Under the pieces are notes generated by a model. The model saw only the letters and a list, made by a program, of their open reading frames with translations, had not been told where the DNA came from and made no database searches. A DNA stretch of 64,000 bases from Kluyveromyces lactis (Eukaryota > Ascomycota > Saccharomycetes > Saccharomycetales > Saccharomycetaceae), in contig NC_006039.1 in assembly GCF_000002515.2 (NCBI RefSeq), positions 806,001 to 870,000 of the forward strand, in the 5' to 3' direction. Every line of letters begins with the position of its first letter. Within the stretch, counting starts at the first letter, position 1. Positions 38,760 through 47,607 of the stretch are shown one piece after another. A program made the translations under genes and the position numbers.

Positions 38760-39218
38760 ATGTCTTTTATTAAGAACTTTTTGACAGGTGCTGTGAAGAC
38801 CACAGCTGACCCAACGGGTTTAACGCAAAGTGGTAGCGGCAACGAAGGTGCTAGCTCTAAGTCAAATGACCCAATTGTGGAAGGAAAGTTTTATCCCAGA
38901 ACGCTATCCAAATTCAATGGACATGACGATGAAAAGATCTTTATCGCAGTTTTGGGGAAAGTGTACGACTGCAGCCAAGGAAGACAATTTTACGGGCCTA
39001 GCGGACCATACTCTAATTTTGCTGGACATGATGCATCCAGAGGACTTGCTACAAACTCATTTGATTTGGATACAGTAAGACACTGGGACCAACCTATAGA
39101 TACTCTCCAGGACTTAAACGAGCAAGAGCGGGGAGCTCTAGAAGGATGGGCTGCGCATTTCCAAAAGAAGTACCCATGCATAGGAAGTTTGGAAGCTGAA
39201 CCCGGTGTAAACAATTAG
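38760..39218 (+). CDS. DAP1: DAP1, heme-binding damage-response protein (MAPR family)
   Basis: The 152-residue protein equals yeast Dap1 in length. It is a membrane-associated progesterone receptor (cytochrome-b5-like) protein that binds heme and supports the P450 Erg11 in sterol synthesis. The core spans about 40-140, with [20 protein letters not shown] carrying the family tyrosines, and KKYPCIGSL near the end carrying the probable heme-ligand tyrosine. The N-terminus ([12 protein letters not shown]) is amphipathic, not a clear membrane helix. It begins the second chromosome XVI run (YPL170W). Confidence 0.95.
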   Translation: MSFIKNFLTGAVKTTADPTGLTQSGSGNEGASSKSNDPIVEGKFYPRTLSKFNGHDDEKIFIAVLGKVYDCSQGRQFYGPSGPYSNFAGHDASRGLATNSFDLDTVRHWDQPIDTLQDLNEQERGALEGWAAHFQKKYPCIGSLEAEPGVNN

Positions 39219-39328
39219 AATATTTGTTCAGGCCTTGGTGAGATTAAGGACTATTTTTGTATTTATTTATGCTTCTGTTTTCTAGTGTACTACAAGTCCA
39301 GATAATTTATATGTCTGTATATGATGGA

Positions 39329-39979
39329 TTAGGACATGGTCTCTGCAACTTCCTCAAAGAAGAAGCGCGAAACAGGTTCAGGCTGATTTCTACTCCTGAA
39401 ACCATTTCTCGTCGTTCGCTGACTAGGATTCAAAGAAGGATAGTCACGTATTCTAAAAGTGTGCTCTTGTCCTATATTAATCAACTTCGGATCTTCTGTG
39501 TAACAGCACGGTATGTCGACAGTTTTCACGATTCCTTGTTCAGAATAATTGACCTTTAAATCTGCGTGTTTTGCTACTTCTTGCCTAACTGTGTGCCTCG
39601 AATTTTGATAAGGATCTCTCTCTACAGATGCGTTATTCACTATTCGTTTCATTGAGAATTTTCTACCGCTGATCCAAGATCTCAAATGTCCATTGGTTTC
39701 TAGAATTCTCACCTTTGGCGAATTCTCCTGACCTTTATTAAACGATACTAGAAGCAATGGTTTCATGTTACTCGATTTATGCGACATACCAGTAGGAAGA
39801 TTAGCAATACGGTCTATTGGGATTGCAGATCTCTGATTTGTATTCCTTGAGCTCTTCTTCAACTTGTGTAGGTTCCATCGCCTTTTCAATCTTTTCAAAG
39901 TGACACAATTATGCACCTTATTAAATAACCTTCTAAATCGATTATATTTTGATTGGCGAGGTTCTGGTATCGATCTCAT
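39329..39979 (-). CDS. Basic protein of 216 aa, candidate OSW1 (spore wall)
   Basis: This ATG-initiated frame (MRSIPEPRQSKYNRFRRLF) encodes a strongly basic protein with Arg/Lys-rich N-terminus and no known domain. I do not recognise it by sequence. Position and strand predict OSW1: all YOR orthologues here have consistent orientation, and YOR255W (OSW1) would lie on the minus strand between TRE2 and SEC63, which is where this lies. A partial mid-sporulation element (GTCACAAAG on the minus strand, 40120-40128) lies about 140 bp upstream. Osw1 is a fast-evolving outer spore wall protein. Another candidate in the interval is the 89-codon ORF at 38250-38519. Confidence 0.55.
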   Translation of the reverse strand: MRSIPEPRQSKYNRFRRLFNKVHNCVTLKRLKRRWNLHKLKKSSRNTNQRSAIPIDRIANLPTGMSHKSSNMKPLLLVSFNKGQENSPKVRILETNGHLRSWISGRKFSMKRIVNNASVERDPYQNSRHTVRQEVAKHADLKVNYSEQGIVKTVDIPCCYTEDPKLINIGQEHTFRIRDYPSLNPSQRTTRNGFRSRNQPEPVSRFFFEEVAETMS

Positions 39980-40301
39980 TTAATGTAGTTATATTGCCTT
40001 GGAATAGTGAGTTTTCAGCAAAACTGTAGTGAGCTTATAATCACAATTTGTAATTTGCTTAAGAGTTCATTGGCTAGTATAATGTTCTGAATGTTAGGCC
40101 CTTTTTTTATTGACGTACACTTTGTGACAAACAGGATATATGATAAAAAATAGTCACAGAGTCAAGTCACCTTGAATCCAACTGATATAAATAGATGGAT
40201 ATACTTAGTTTAATTTATTTGTGTGAGATGCAACTATATATTATACTGAATGAATTAAGATGTTCTTTTTTAAAGAAGCGCACATGATTAGCTCAATACT
40301 T
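39980..40301. other. Spacer upstream of the OSW1 candidate / MEX67 3' flank (322 bp)
   Basis: TTTGTGAC at 40121-40128 reads GTCACAAA on the minus strand, close to the Ndt80 mid-sporulation element (GNCRCAAAW). It fits a sporulation gene at 39979 but matches one base short. Otherwise AT-rich with nothing recognised. Confidence 0.35.
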
Positions 40302-42068
40302 TTAGATGAATGCCTCTCTGGGTAGATTGTTTGCACTGTTTCTAAATCCTTGGATAGCATTATCATAGTTCCAAAGACTTTGCTCGGCAAGCATATAAGT
40401 GTACTCAGCGTTAAGCTTTGTTTCAAGGTGTAACTTCTGAAGTAGTTCTAATTGTACAGGTGACAATTTTGCTTGCACTTCCGGTGAGAATTGCAAAGGT
40501 GTCGATCCAAGAACTCCCGGGATTTGGCCAGGAATGGATGATGTATTTGGCGGAGTTTGTGAGAGGGGCACGTTCATTTGTGGCTGATGTTGCACAGATT
40601 GAGCTTGGAGATGTGGTGGAGAAGGTGGTTTAGACCAAGCGCTATCACAGAATGGCCTTATCGTCAACGAATCAGATGCAATGATGACACTACCATTTGG
40701 ACTTGGAACTAAGACCATTGTTCTATCGAAGGATTTCTGTGAAAGTTTGATGTTCGGCGTAGACGTAAATCCATGGTTGTATCTCCTTCCTCTAGAGGCA
40801 GATGATCCTTGTGATGTTTTGCTCTTGTCAATTTCAGGTTTGGCAGTTTCATCGAAATGGCCATGAAGAGTGATAACAAACCCTTGAACTTGTGGGAAGG
40901 TCCAGGCTTGCACAGAGTAAGCATCAGGTTGTTCTTGCAAAAAATGTTTTGTCATAGGGAGAGATCCGAACACTTCATAAATTGCTTCGGGCCCTATACG
41001 TAACCGTTCTTGGATGGTCTTGTCGCTAGATATCTTGGAAATGTTTCTTGAAAATGGTAAGTAATGACCGAATGTAGGAGTCGTTTGAGCATTAGGTACA
41101 GTAGCAGCTGGAACGGAAGAATCAACACTTAAGGAAAATTGAGACTGTGGAGTGTACAAACCCATCAATTGCATTCTATTCGAATCCCACAAGTTCAAGA
41201 AGTTGGTAATAAAATCTGTTGACGATGATGCCAATCCATTATCTTCGAAAAAGAACTGGGTTTGTTGTACCGGTAAGCTATAGATAGACAGTAGTTTCTG
41301 CTCGTCACGAACGACAACGTTATCTAGAATCACCAATTTGGGGAATATCCTTAACATTTCTGTACGATATAAACGATCCGATGTAATTGGATTATTCATC
41401 ATCAGAAGCTCCCTCAACTCTTTGAATTTATTCTTCCAAACTTCAAGAGAATGGAATCGACTAATACTATTATTGGCGATGCATAGGTTTTTCAAATGAG
41501 GGAAAGTCTGTGCCAACGTGGTAACACCATTGACGTCTCTCAAATTATTATCAGATAGGTTGATCGATTCAACAACCATGCTAGGCTCCTTTGAAGCCAC
41601 TTTCATCATAGCCGGGAACATCTTGGACTGCGTATTAACATTTTTCGGAGCCATACCGCGTTGCACCAACTCCGGATCATTGAACAAATTACCAAGATCC
41701 AACATCCTCGTTTGCACATTATATCTTCTCAAAAGCACATTACGAAGAACGGTTATCGTATCATTCGTATTAGGGTTTGTGTTCCCACCGGCTGCCTTGT
41801 GAATCTTCAATGAATTGCCTGCAAACCGGTACCCACTAAATTTCACCAATTGATCTGCCTCCTGCGGTGTCACATAACCAACTATAGTGTCCCCTTGAAC
41901 CACAGAGTTTCTCACTGAGATCCTGGTCTTTCTCGAAATGAAATTCAACAAATCCTGTTGAGTAGCGTTAGTCCATCCACGAATGCTAACGCTGACTAAG
42001 TTATCCAATTGGTTTTGCTGTGCCAAAGCACCAATCTGATTCACGTTACCAAAACCACTAACTTGCAT
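40302..42068 (-). CDS. MEX67: MEX67, mRNA export receptor
   Basis: From the ATG at 42068 the protein has 588 residues (Mex67 has 599). Mex67 with Mtr2 carries mRNPs through nuclear pores. An N-terminal RNA-binding domain is followed by leucine-rich repeats at about 165-260 (SINLSDNNLRDV, LKNLCIANNSISRF). An NTF2-like domain (about 270-480, including LNLWDSNRMQLMGLYTPQS) follows, and a C-terminal UBA-like domain (about 535-588, QLELLQKLHLETKLNAEYT) binds FG repeats. It is divergent from SEC63 across a 572-bp promoter. S. cerevisiae position YPL169C. Confidence 0.95.
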   Translation of the reverse strand: MQVSGFGNVNQIGALAQQNQLDNLVSVSIRGWTNATQQDLLNFISRKTRISVRNSVVQGDTIVGYVTPQEADQLVKFSGYRFAGNSLKIHKAAGGNTNPNTNDTITVLRNVLLRRYNVQTRMLDLGNLFNDPELVQRGMAPKNVNTQSKMFPAMMKVASKEPSMVVESINLSDNNLRDVNGVTTLAQTFPHLKNLCIANNSISRFHSLEVWKNKFKELRELLMMNNPITSDRLYRTEMLRIFPKLVILDNVVVRDEQKLLSIYSLPVQQTQFFFEDNGLASSSTDFITNFLNLWDSNRMQLMGLYTPQSQFSLSVDSSVPAATVPNAQTTPTFGHYLPFSRNISKISSDKTIQERLRIGPEAIYEVFGSLPMTKHFLQEQPDAYSVQAWTFPQVQGFVITLHGHFDETAKPEIDKSKTSQGSSASRGRRYNHGFTSTPNIKLSQKSFDRTMVLVPSPNGSVIIASDSLTIRPFCDSAWSKPPSPPHLQAQSVQHQPQMNVPLSQTPPNTSSIPGQIPGVLGSTPLQFSPEVQAKLSPVQLELLQKLHLETKLNAEYTYMLAEQSLWNYDNAIQGFRNSANNLPREAFI

Positions 42069-42640
42069 CACTCTAGTAACGCTATATCACAAGACTTTTC
42101 TCAACCAAATCGGTTAACCCGGTGAGCCTCATCTTTCAATCTCTATTCCCATCTCAATTACCAATGAGACTAGCACATTTTTTGATTATTTCTAGGTTTT
42201 TAGCATTTTTTTTTTTAATTTTATTCTTCAGTTTAGTAGAAAGAGATGATCGACCAAATCGAAACAGAAAATTCAAGGTCATGTGATATATTACGAGCAC
42301 GTGACGTATAAATATCTTTTTTTTTTTTGGTCTTTCTCTTCTATTTGTTCTTCTAAGCTCTGCCGTATTGAATACGTATAGTGTTTCAAACAGAAGGAAA
42401 AAAACCCAAAGGTTTTTGGAAAATACAGACTGGCATATTAAAATCGAAATAAGTTAACTGTTAACTACTTTTCTAGATCAGAGGAATAATTGTTTGCAGT
42501 TTGAAGGCTTTTTTGTTTAATAGTACACTGTGGTTCACTTTTTTTGATTGCTGCCTGCTGTGTGTTTTATTGTAGCGGCTTAATTTATTGGCAGTCTTTT
42601 GGTTCTACAACAGACAAGCAGACGAACAGACAACGACGCC
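42069..42640. promoter_or_regulatory. MEX67-SEC63 divergent promoter
   Basis: This contains CACGTGAC at 42298-42305 (Cbf1-type), long T-rich tracts at about 42207-42220 and 42318-42330 (nucleosome-excluding), and AACCCGGTG near 42115. These poly(dA:dT) tracts are typical of strong yeast promoters. The SEC63 frame is open for 14 codons upstream of its ATG but without another ATG. Confidence 0.45.
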
Positions 42641-44650
42641 ATGCCGCAGAATTATGATTACGATGAGGCAAGCACCACATGGCCATTTTTCGTACTCACG
42701 GTGTTATTTGTGGCTGTTACACCGGTAACATTGATTGAGCTGTATAGATTGATTGTTGGGGACTCCAGCGATAAGAGTTCTTCATCAGAATGGAGTCAAT
42801 TGCACGAAAAATATACTTCAGAAGAAGTTCGGAAATATAGACTTGCTAATAAGAAGAAAAGGTCCAAGAAGGGAATTTACTTCATTACCGTTGGTTGGGT
42901 GCTCATTTCGATGTTGATTTATCATATTCGTTCCAACGATGCTATCTATCAGATTGCAGCAGCGGCTTTTGATCCATATGAGTTACTTGGTGTGACGCTT
43001 TCGTCTACCGATAAAGAGATCAAGTCTGCATACAGGAAATTATCTGTCAAATTCCATCCCGATAAGCTTTCCAAGGACCTAAATGAGATTGAAAGAACGG
43101 CTATGGAGGAACAGTTCGTGATGATTAACAAGGCTTATAAGGCTTTAACTGATGAAATTACGAAGGAAAATTATAGAAAGTATGGTCATCCAGATGGTCC
43201 TCAATCTACTTCTCACGGTATCGCTTTGCCCAAGTTCTTGGTGGAAGGAGGTACTTCCCCATTTGTTGTTTTTGCATATTTCATTCTACTTGCGTTTGTG
43301 TTACCCATGGTAGTTTCTAAATGGTGGAGCACTTCGCAAGAGTACACAAAACACGGTATTCATTCTGAAACAGCATCTCACTTCGTTGACAAAATGTTCA
43401 ACTTCAAACCATCTTATGTTGTTGTGCCAGACTTAATCATTAAATGGATCTCTGAAGCAAAAGAATTCCAATTGAAATTCCCAGAATTGTCTTCCGTGGA
43501 CATCGCTAACATTATCCATTCCCATGTTAACCGTGAAAAGACTGAAAACGAATATGCAAGGAACTATGTGCTTACCAAATCATCGTTACTTTTCCATCAA
43601 TTGATAGAAATCGCATCCACTTTTAGGAACACTGAAGTTGCATTGATGGCGTTAGACACGTATAAGACAGTGGTACAGGCAACTCCGTTATCGCCACACT
43701 CTCAAATCTTTCAATTACCAAACGTGGATAAAGAGCATTTCTTGGATTCAACTACAGATGATATTTGTGCCTTGGGTAAATTATTCACATACCCAGATGA
43801 TAAGATAGGTAAGATGCTAGGAATAAAAGATGAAACAGCACTCAATGAAACTTTGAAAGTAGCGTCTCGTATTCCTAAGTTGAAGCTCGTCAAGGGCTCC
43901 TTCAAAGTTCGTGGATCTTCTCTAAATACCGCAGAACCAGGTTCTACTCCTCACATTCAAGTTAAAGTGTTGGTTCGTTCTCCAAGACACAAACTTTTCC
44001 CAAACTCATTGATCCCAGCTGAAAAAATAGCTGGCGATGATCCATTGTTATTGGAACAGGATCCCTTCGAAAAATTGTTGGAACAACCATTGTTGCCTGA
44101 AACTTTCGCACCTTTGCTTCCAACAAAGAGACGTACTTGCTGGTATGCGTTAGTGGTATCACAAAAGGATGGTAAAATAATTCAAACCCCAAGCTTGGCC
44201 CAAAGATTGTCCCTAGAAAATTTGGATGTCAATTTCGATAAAAGAGTTATTAAAGATTTAGACAAGGAATTTAACGCTGAAGACTGGACCATCGGCACTT
44301 TCTCAATTCCTTTCGCTCAGCCTGCTCCTAAAGAAGAAGGCACATATTTCTTCAGAGTCGTTATCAAGTCTCCAGATTACTTTGGTTCTGATTTAGACTT
44401 CACTGTTCCATTGACTGTGAAAAATACTCCAATTGAAACAGATCCTAAGAAGGAGATATTGGAAGAACTAGACTCTGACGATTCAGGAAATGAAGGCGAA
44501 GAAAATACTGGATATTCCTCCGAAGACTTTGATGAATCCGATGGTGATGATCTAGAAGAGGACTCTGATTTCACTGATATAGATACTGATACTGAAGATG
44601 AACATGAAGCAACTGAGGAAACCACTGAAAAATCCTCCAAGACAGATTAA
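42641..44650 (+). CDS. SEC63: SEC63, ER translocon J-domain protein
   Basis: From the ATG at 42641 (MPQNYDYDEASTTWP) the protein has 669 residues (Sec63 has 663). It recruits the Hsp70 Kar2 to the Sec61 channel for post-translational import into the ER. Membrane segments are at about 13-36, 79-95 and 215-240. The lumenal J domain starts near 111 and has the HPD motif at 139-141. The C-terminal cytosolic Brl/Sec63 domain spans about 240-610. An Asp/Glu/Ser acidic tail (about 625-665) binds Sec62. Position matches YOR254C. Confidence 0.96.
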   Translation: MPQNYDYDEASTTWPFFVLTVLFVAVTPVTLIELYRLIVGDSSDKSSSSEWSQLHEKYTSEEVRKYRLANKKKRSKKGIYFITVGWVLISMLIYHIRSNDAIYQIAAAAFDPYELLGVTLSSTDKEIKSAYRKLSVKFHPDKLSKDLNEIERTAMEEQFVMINKAYKALTDEITKENYRKYGHPDGPQSTSHGIALPKFLVEGGTSPFVVFAYFILLAFVLPMVVSKWWSTSQEYTKHGIHSETASHFVDKMFNFKPSYVVVPDLIIKWISEAKEFQLKFPELSSVDIANIIHSHVNREKTENEYARNYVLTKSSLLFHQLIEIASTFRNTEVALMALDTYKTVVQATPLSPHSQIFQLPNVDKEHFLDSTTDDICALGKLFTYPDDKIGKMLGIKDETALNETLKVASRIPKLKLVKGSFKVRGSSLNTAEPGSTPHIQVKVLVRSPRHKLFPNSLIPAEKIAGDDPLLLEQDPFEKLLEQPLLPETFAPLLPTKRRTCWYALVVSQKDGKIIQTPSLAQRLSLENLDVNFDKRVIKDLDKEFNAEDWTIGTFSIPFAQPAPKEEGTYFFRVVIKSPDYFGSDLDFTVPLTVKNTPIETDPKKEILEELDSDDSGNEGEENTGYSSEDFDESDGDDLEEDSDFTDIDTDTEDEHEATEETTEKSSKTD

Positions 44651-44736
44651 CTTTTTACTTACAGTTCCTAATAAATTATCTGAGCACGCATTAACCATCA
44701 CTAAATTGACAGGGCTTTTCATATGTAGATATATAT

Positions 44737-45228
44737 TCATACTGACTTCTTATATACAAATGCATCATTAGATCCAGTGGTATTCTTGTAATAGTTTTCC
44801 AAAATGTCACCATCCCTGGAAAAGCCATTCTTCTCATACCATTCTATTGCTGTTTCATTGTCGGTGGCAACATGCACGTATATATCGTGTTGAAAGCTTT
44901 CCTTACATTTATCTTCGATATACTTCAACATTAATGAACCAGCTGTCTTTCCACGGTAAGCTTCAAGTACGGCCAATACTTCGATGTACATACCTGCTGG
45001 TTTGACTCCGCCGGTCTTATTGGCTATTAATCTGGATTTTACAGCACCAATCGCAATTTCCCCGTAATATGCTAGCTGTGCATAGAATACTCCTTTCGCA
45101 TTCTTGTCCACAACTTCCTCGAAGTATTCACCTGGATACTGAACCGGTAGCACAACATCAATGATCTTTCTGAATGTTCCTAAATTGTTAGCGTAAACGT
45201 TATCAATCGTAACCAATGCTCTACCCAT
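44737..45228 (-). CDS. NAT5: NAT5 (Naa50-type N-acetyltransferase)
   Basis: The 163-residue GNAT protein matches yeast Nat5 (176), the Naa50 subunit of the NatA complex on ribosomes. The acetyl-CoA-binding region is visible as AVLEAYRGKTAGSLML (about 86-101), a variant of the RxxGxG/A motif, followed by HVATDNETAIEWYEKNGF. In S. cerevisiae this subunit is considered poorly active or inactive. The start MGRALVTIDNVYANN is clear. It is convergent with SEC63 (YOR253W/YOR254C). Confidence 0.93.
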   Translation of the reverse strand: MGRALVTIDNVYANNLGTFRKIIDVVLPVQYPGEYFEEVVDKNAKGVFYAQLAYYGEIAIGAVKSRLIANKTGGVKPAGMYIEVLAVLEAYRGKTAGSLMLKYIEDKCKESFQHDIYVHVATDNETAIEWYEKNGFSRDGDILENYYKNTTGSNDAFVYKKSV

Positions 45229-45500
45229 CTTCTCAATTGTCTATATATGGATACCTTACCTGCTGATTCTCAACGTACAGAAAGTACTGGTTTCTAGCAG
45301 TAATTCTTGTCATTGTATCTCTCTTGAAGATATTATTTCTTCGGATTATAAGTTCTATGGAATTTTCAAATCAACTGTGTATCTCAGGATCGAAACAGCG
45401 AACAATGTTAAAATCGAGAGTGTAATACCAGATACCAGCCTTAGATACACTGTTAGAATTTCCTCTAAACTGCCAAAACAACGAAACCAATCTAACATCG

Positions 45501-46649
45501 ATGCTCAAATGCATAAACTATCATAAACGGACATTCCATACCACTTATTTCCAACTAGCAAAGGGAAATGTGTCTTGGAATATGGCATTGGATCCCGCTA
45601 TACCCAAAGACAGATCGGTAAAAGCATTTAAAACATCATTGCAGCATACGATAGCAAACAATGCATGGCCATCTGACTCCTCACGAGAGAGAAGAGTACT
45701 TTTGGAGTTAATAGCTAAGTTTTCGATTCCTCATGATACACTAAAGAAGCAAATAAAAAGGCTACAGCTATTAATTTTGCAGAAGCGTATAAGTGACGAT
45801 GACATACACAACGCAATTACTAAGGTTAATTCCAATCAAATCATTAATGTAGTGACACCAAAACCGATCAATTTGCAGAAGGAATTGAAGAACCTTGAGA
45901 AAACGGCAACCTTTCACGAACCACGCCAGCGGCCAAAACTACAGAGGCCATTACATCCAACGCCATCACAGCACGAAGTAGGGGTCAAATCTTCAAATAA
46001 CAATGTGGCTCACCCTAAAAAGGACACTGAAACTGAAACAATTACGGACAAAGACATTGAAGCTTTGAAGAAATTCCTTGAGAGAGCAGAAACTCAAGAG
46101 AAACAAATTAAGAAGTTCGTTCTTGAACAACAGAGAAAATATAAATGGTCTTCCAACCAAGGGCCAGCTTCACGTATATCATCAGGATCGTTGCTATTTC
46201 AGGAACATTTACCTTCTGTTCGATTGAGGAAGAATTCTTCAGTTGGCTCATACCTTTCGAAATGTGAAAGATATATACACCCGTTTGCGCCGACCGAAGT
46301 TAGAGAAATACTTCTCTATGATGTTACTAAATCGAAAGAAAAGATCGAACCACCAGAATCCACTATTCTTGTGCATGTACAAAAGAAGGACCTTTTCGCA
46401 GTTGTAAATGGCGGTAGAATAGCACCTGATCAGTTGTTGGCCGTAATAAATCAATACGAGAACGGAGGGTGGAAGTTGATAGGCGATGTGAACAGAGATA
46501 CTTACAAGATTGTCTTCCAGAAGAATTACATGAGACCAGCACTCATAGAGACCAAAGGAAAAATAGCTATCACTTTATTTGGTATTACCCTAGGATACAT
46601 AGCCGTTGTCCAACCACTAATCGACTATATTAATTATTTCAATCGATAA
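45501..46649 (+). CDS. MRX4: MRX4 (YPL168W) mitochondrial protein
   Basis: The 382-residue protein is the syntenic counterpart of S. cerevisiae YPL168W/Mrx4, reported with the mitochondrial organisation of gene expression (MIOREX) complexes. The N-terminus MLKCINYHKRTFHTTYF has the basic, Ser/Thr-rich look of a mitochondrial presequence. A Lys/Glu-rich helical middle (about 165-215) and one C-terminal membrane helix (about 348-376, LFGITLGYIAVVQPLIDYI) are visible. No catalytic motif is seen and the molecular function is unknown. The assignment rests mainly on position between MEX67 and REV3, plus length and topology. Confidence 0.8.
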   Translation: MLKCINYHKRTFHTTYFQLAKGNVSWNMALDPAIPKDRSVKAFKTSLQHTIANNAWPSDSSRERRVLLELIAKFSIPHDTLKKQIKRLQLLILQKRISDDDIHNAITKVNSNQIINVVTPKPINLQKELKNLEKTATFHEPRQRPKLQRPLHPTPSQHEVGVKSSNNNVAHPKKDTETETITDKDIEALKKFLERAETQEKQIKKFVLEQQRKYKWSSNQGPASRISSGSLLFQEHLPSVRLRKNSSVGSYLSKCERYIHPFAPTEVREILLYDVTKSKEKIEPPESTILVHVQKKDLFAVVNGGRIAPDQLLAVINQYENGGWKLIGDVNRDTYKIVFQKNYMRPALIETKGKIAITLFGITLGYIAVVQPLIDYINYFNR

Positions 46650-46806
46650 ATTAATATTGTATACTGTACAATCCGAATGACACTCATATAGGAAAAACAG
46701 AATTAAAAATGTATGAATAGTTAATCTTTATATATATATCTATAGTACAATACCCTTCTGATCAACCGTGTGTGTAGAAAATGACATCCGAAATTGATCG
46801 ACATTA

Positions 46807-47379
46807 TCAGTTCATTTCAATGTCTTTTAATTCACCAATAGGTTTTACAGGTTTTGTTCCCCCAAGAACCTTTTCGCCTTTATCATTGATTCTTATCAGT
46901 TTTAAAGTACTCAAACCTCCAAAAGTTTGATTCCAAGCTCTTAAAAAGATCACATTTTCAGGGTCTGTCAGATCTGGGCACAAAAAACCTGACTTGAATT
47001 CTTCCATTTCCAAATCTCTTTTATGTTGCAAAAGCTGTTGCCTACCAGTGGGAGGTCTATTCTGTCTTCTCTTAGATTTTAGTTCATTTAATTCATTATC
47101 ATCGCGGGCAATAAACTCTTGAATTAGTACTGCAGTTTCCTTATAATCGAATACTTCTTTTTCCTTCAAAGAATCAGTTTTAATGGCTGACTGTACAAAA
47201 GTCATACGCGCTAACTCGTTGGATCTTTTTTCGTTGTGAGCTCTCTTTTTTGCCTGAACTTTCTCTTCGCGAAGGGTAGCTCTGTTTAGCTGCTGGAATT
47301 TGCGCCCTTTTGGGTGAACAGTAAATTTCTTACCCTTTAATCCTTTCTGGATTTTACCCAACGATTTTGTGACAGGCAT
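46807..47379 (-). CDS. TMA16: TMA16, ribosome-biogenesis associated protein
   Basis: The 190-residue Lys/Arg-rich protein corresponds to Tma16 (178), a factor bound to late nuclear/cytoplasmic pre-60S particles. The N-terminus (MPVTKSLGKIQKGLKGKKFTV) and a conserved Trp-containing C-terminal part (about 155-180) suit the family, and position agrees with YOR252W. Two PAC elements (GCGATGAGC) lie 116 and 143 bp upstream, the standard mark of the ribosome biogenesis regulon. It is tandem after REV3 on the same strand. Confidence 0.88.
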   Translation of the reverse strand: MPVTKSLGKIQKGLKGKKFTVHPKGRKFQQLNRATLREEKVQAKKRAHNEKRSNELARMTFVQSAIKTDSLKEKEVFDYKETAVLIQEFIARDDNELNELKSKRRQNRPPTGRQQLLQHKRDLEMEEFKSGFLCPDLTDPENVIFLRAWNQTFGGLSTLKLIRINDKGEKVLGGTKPVKPIGELKDIEMN

Positions 47380-47493
47380 TTAAAGCGATTTTAATTTGCT
47401 AAGATAATGATATTATACCCCGTCTCTTTCTTACTACCAATCTTGCCTGAGTTGATGTGCTCACTAGCTTTTAACATTCAATTTTATAAAGGA

Positions 47494-47529
47494 GCTCATC
47501 GCTGATCTATAATTTCAGTTGCTCATCGC
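47494..47529 (-). promoter_or_regulatory. Two PAC elements upstream of TMA16
   Basis: GCTCATCGC occurs at 47494-47502 and 47521-47529, reading GCGATGAGC on the minus (coding) strand: the PAC motif of Dot6/Tod6-regulated ribosome biogenesis genes. A T-rich GAATTTTTTTG just beyond resembles an RRPE. They support a ribosome-biogenesis role for TMA16. Confidence 0.75.
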
Positions 47530-47607
47530 TTTTGAATTTTTTTGCCGAAATCCATGATGAGCAAAAAGAAAAGTTTTTATTGATTTAAAAGTCACGTGAT
47601 TTGAAAT

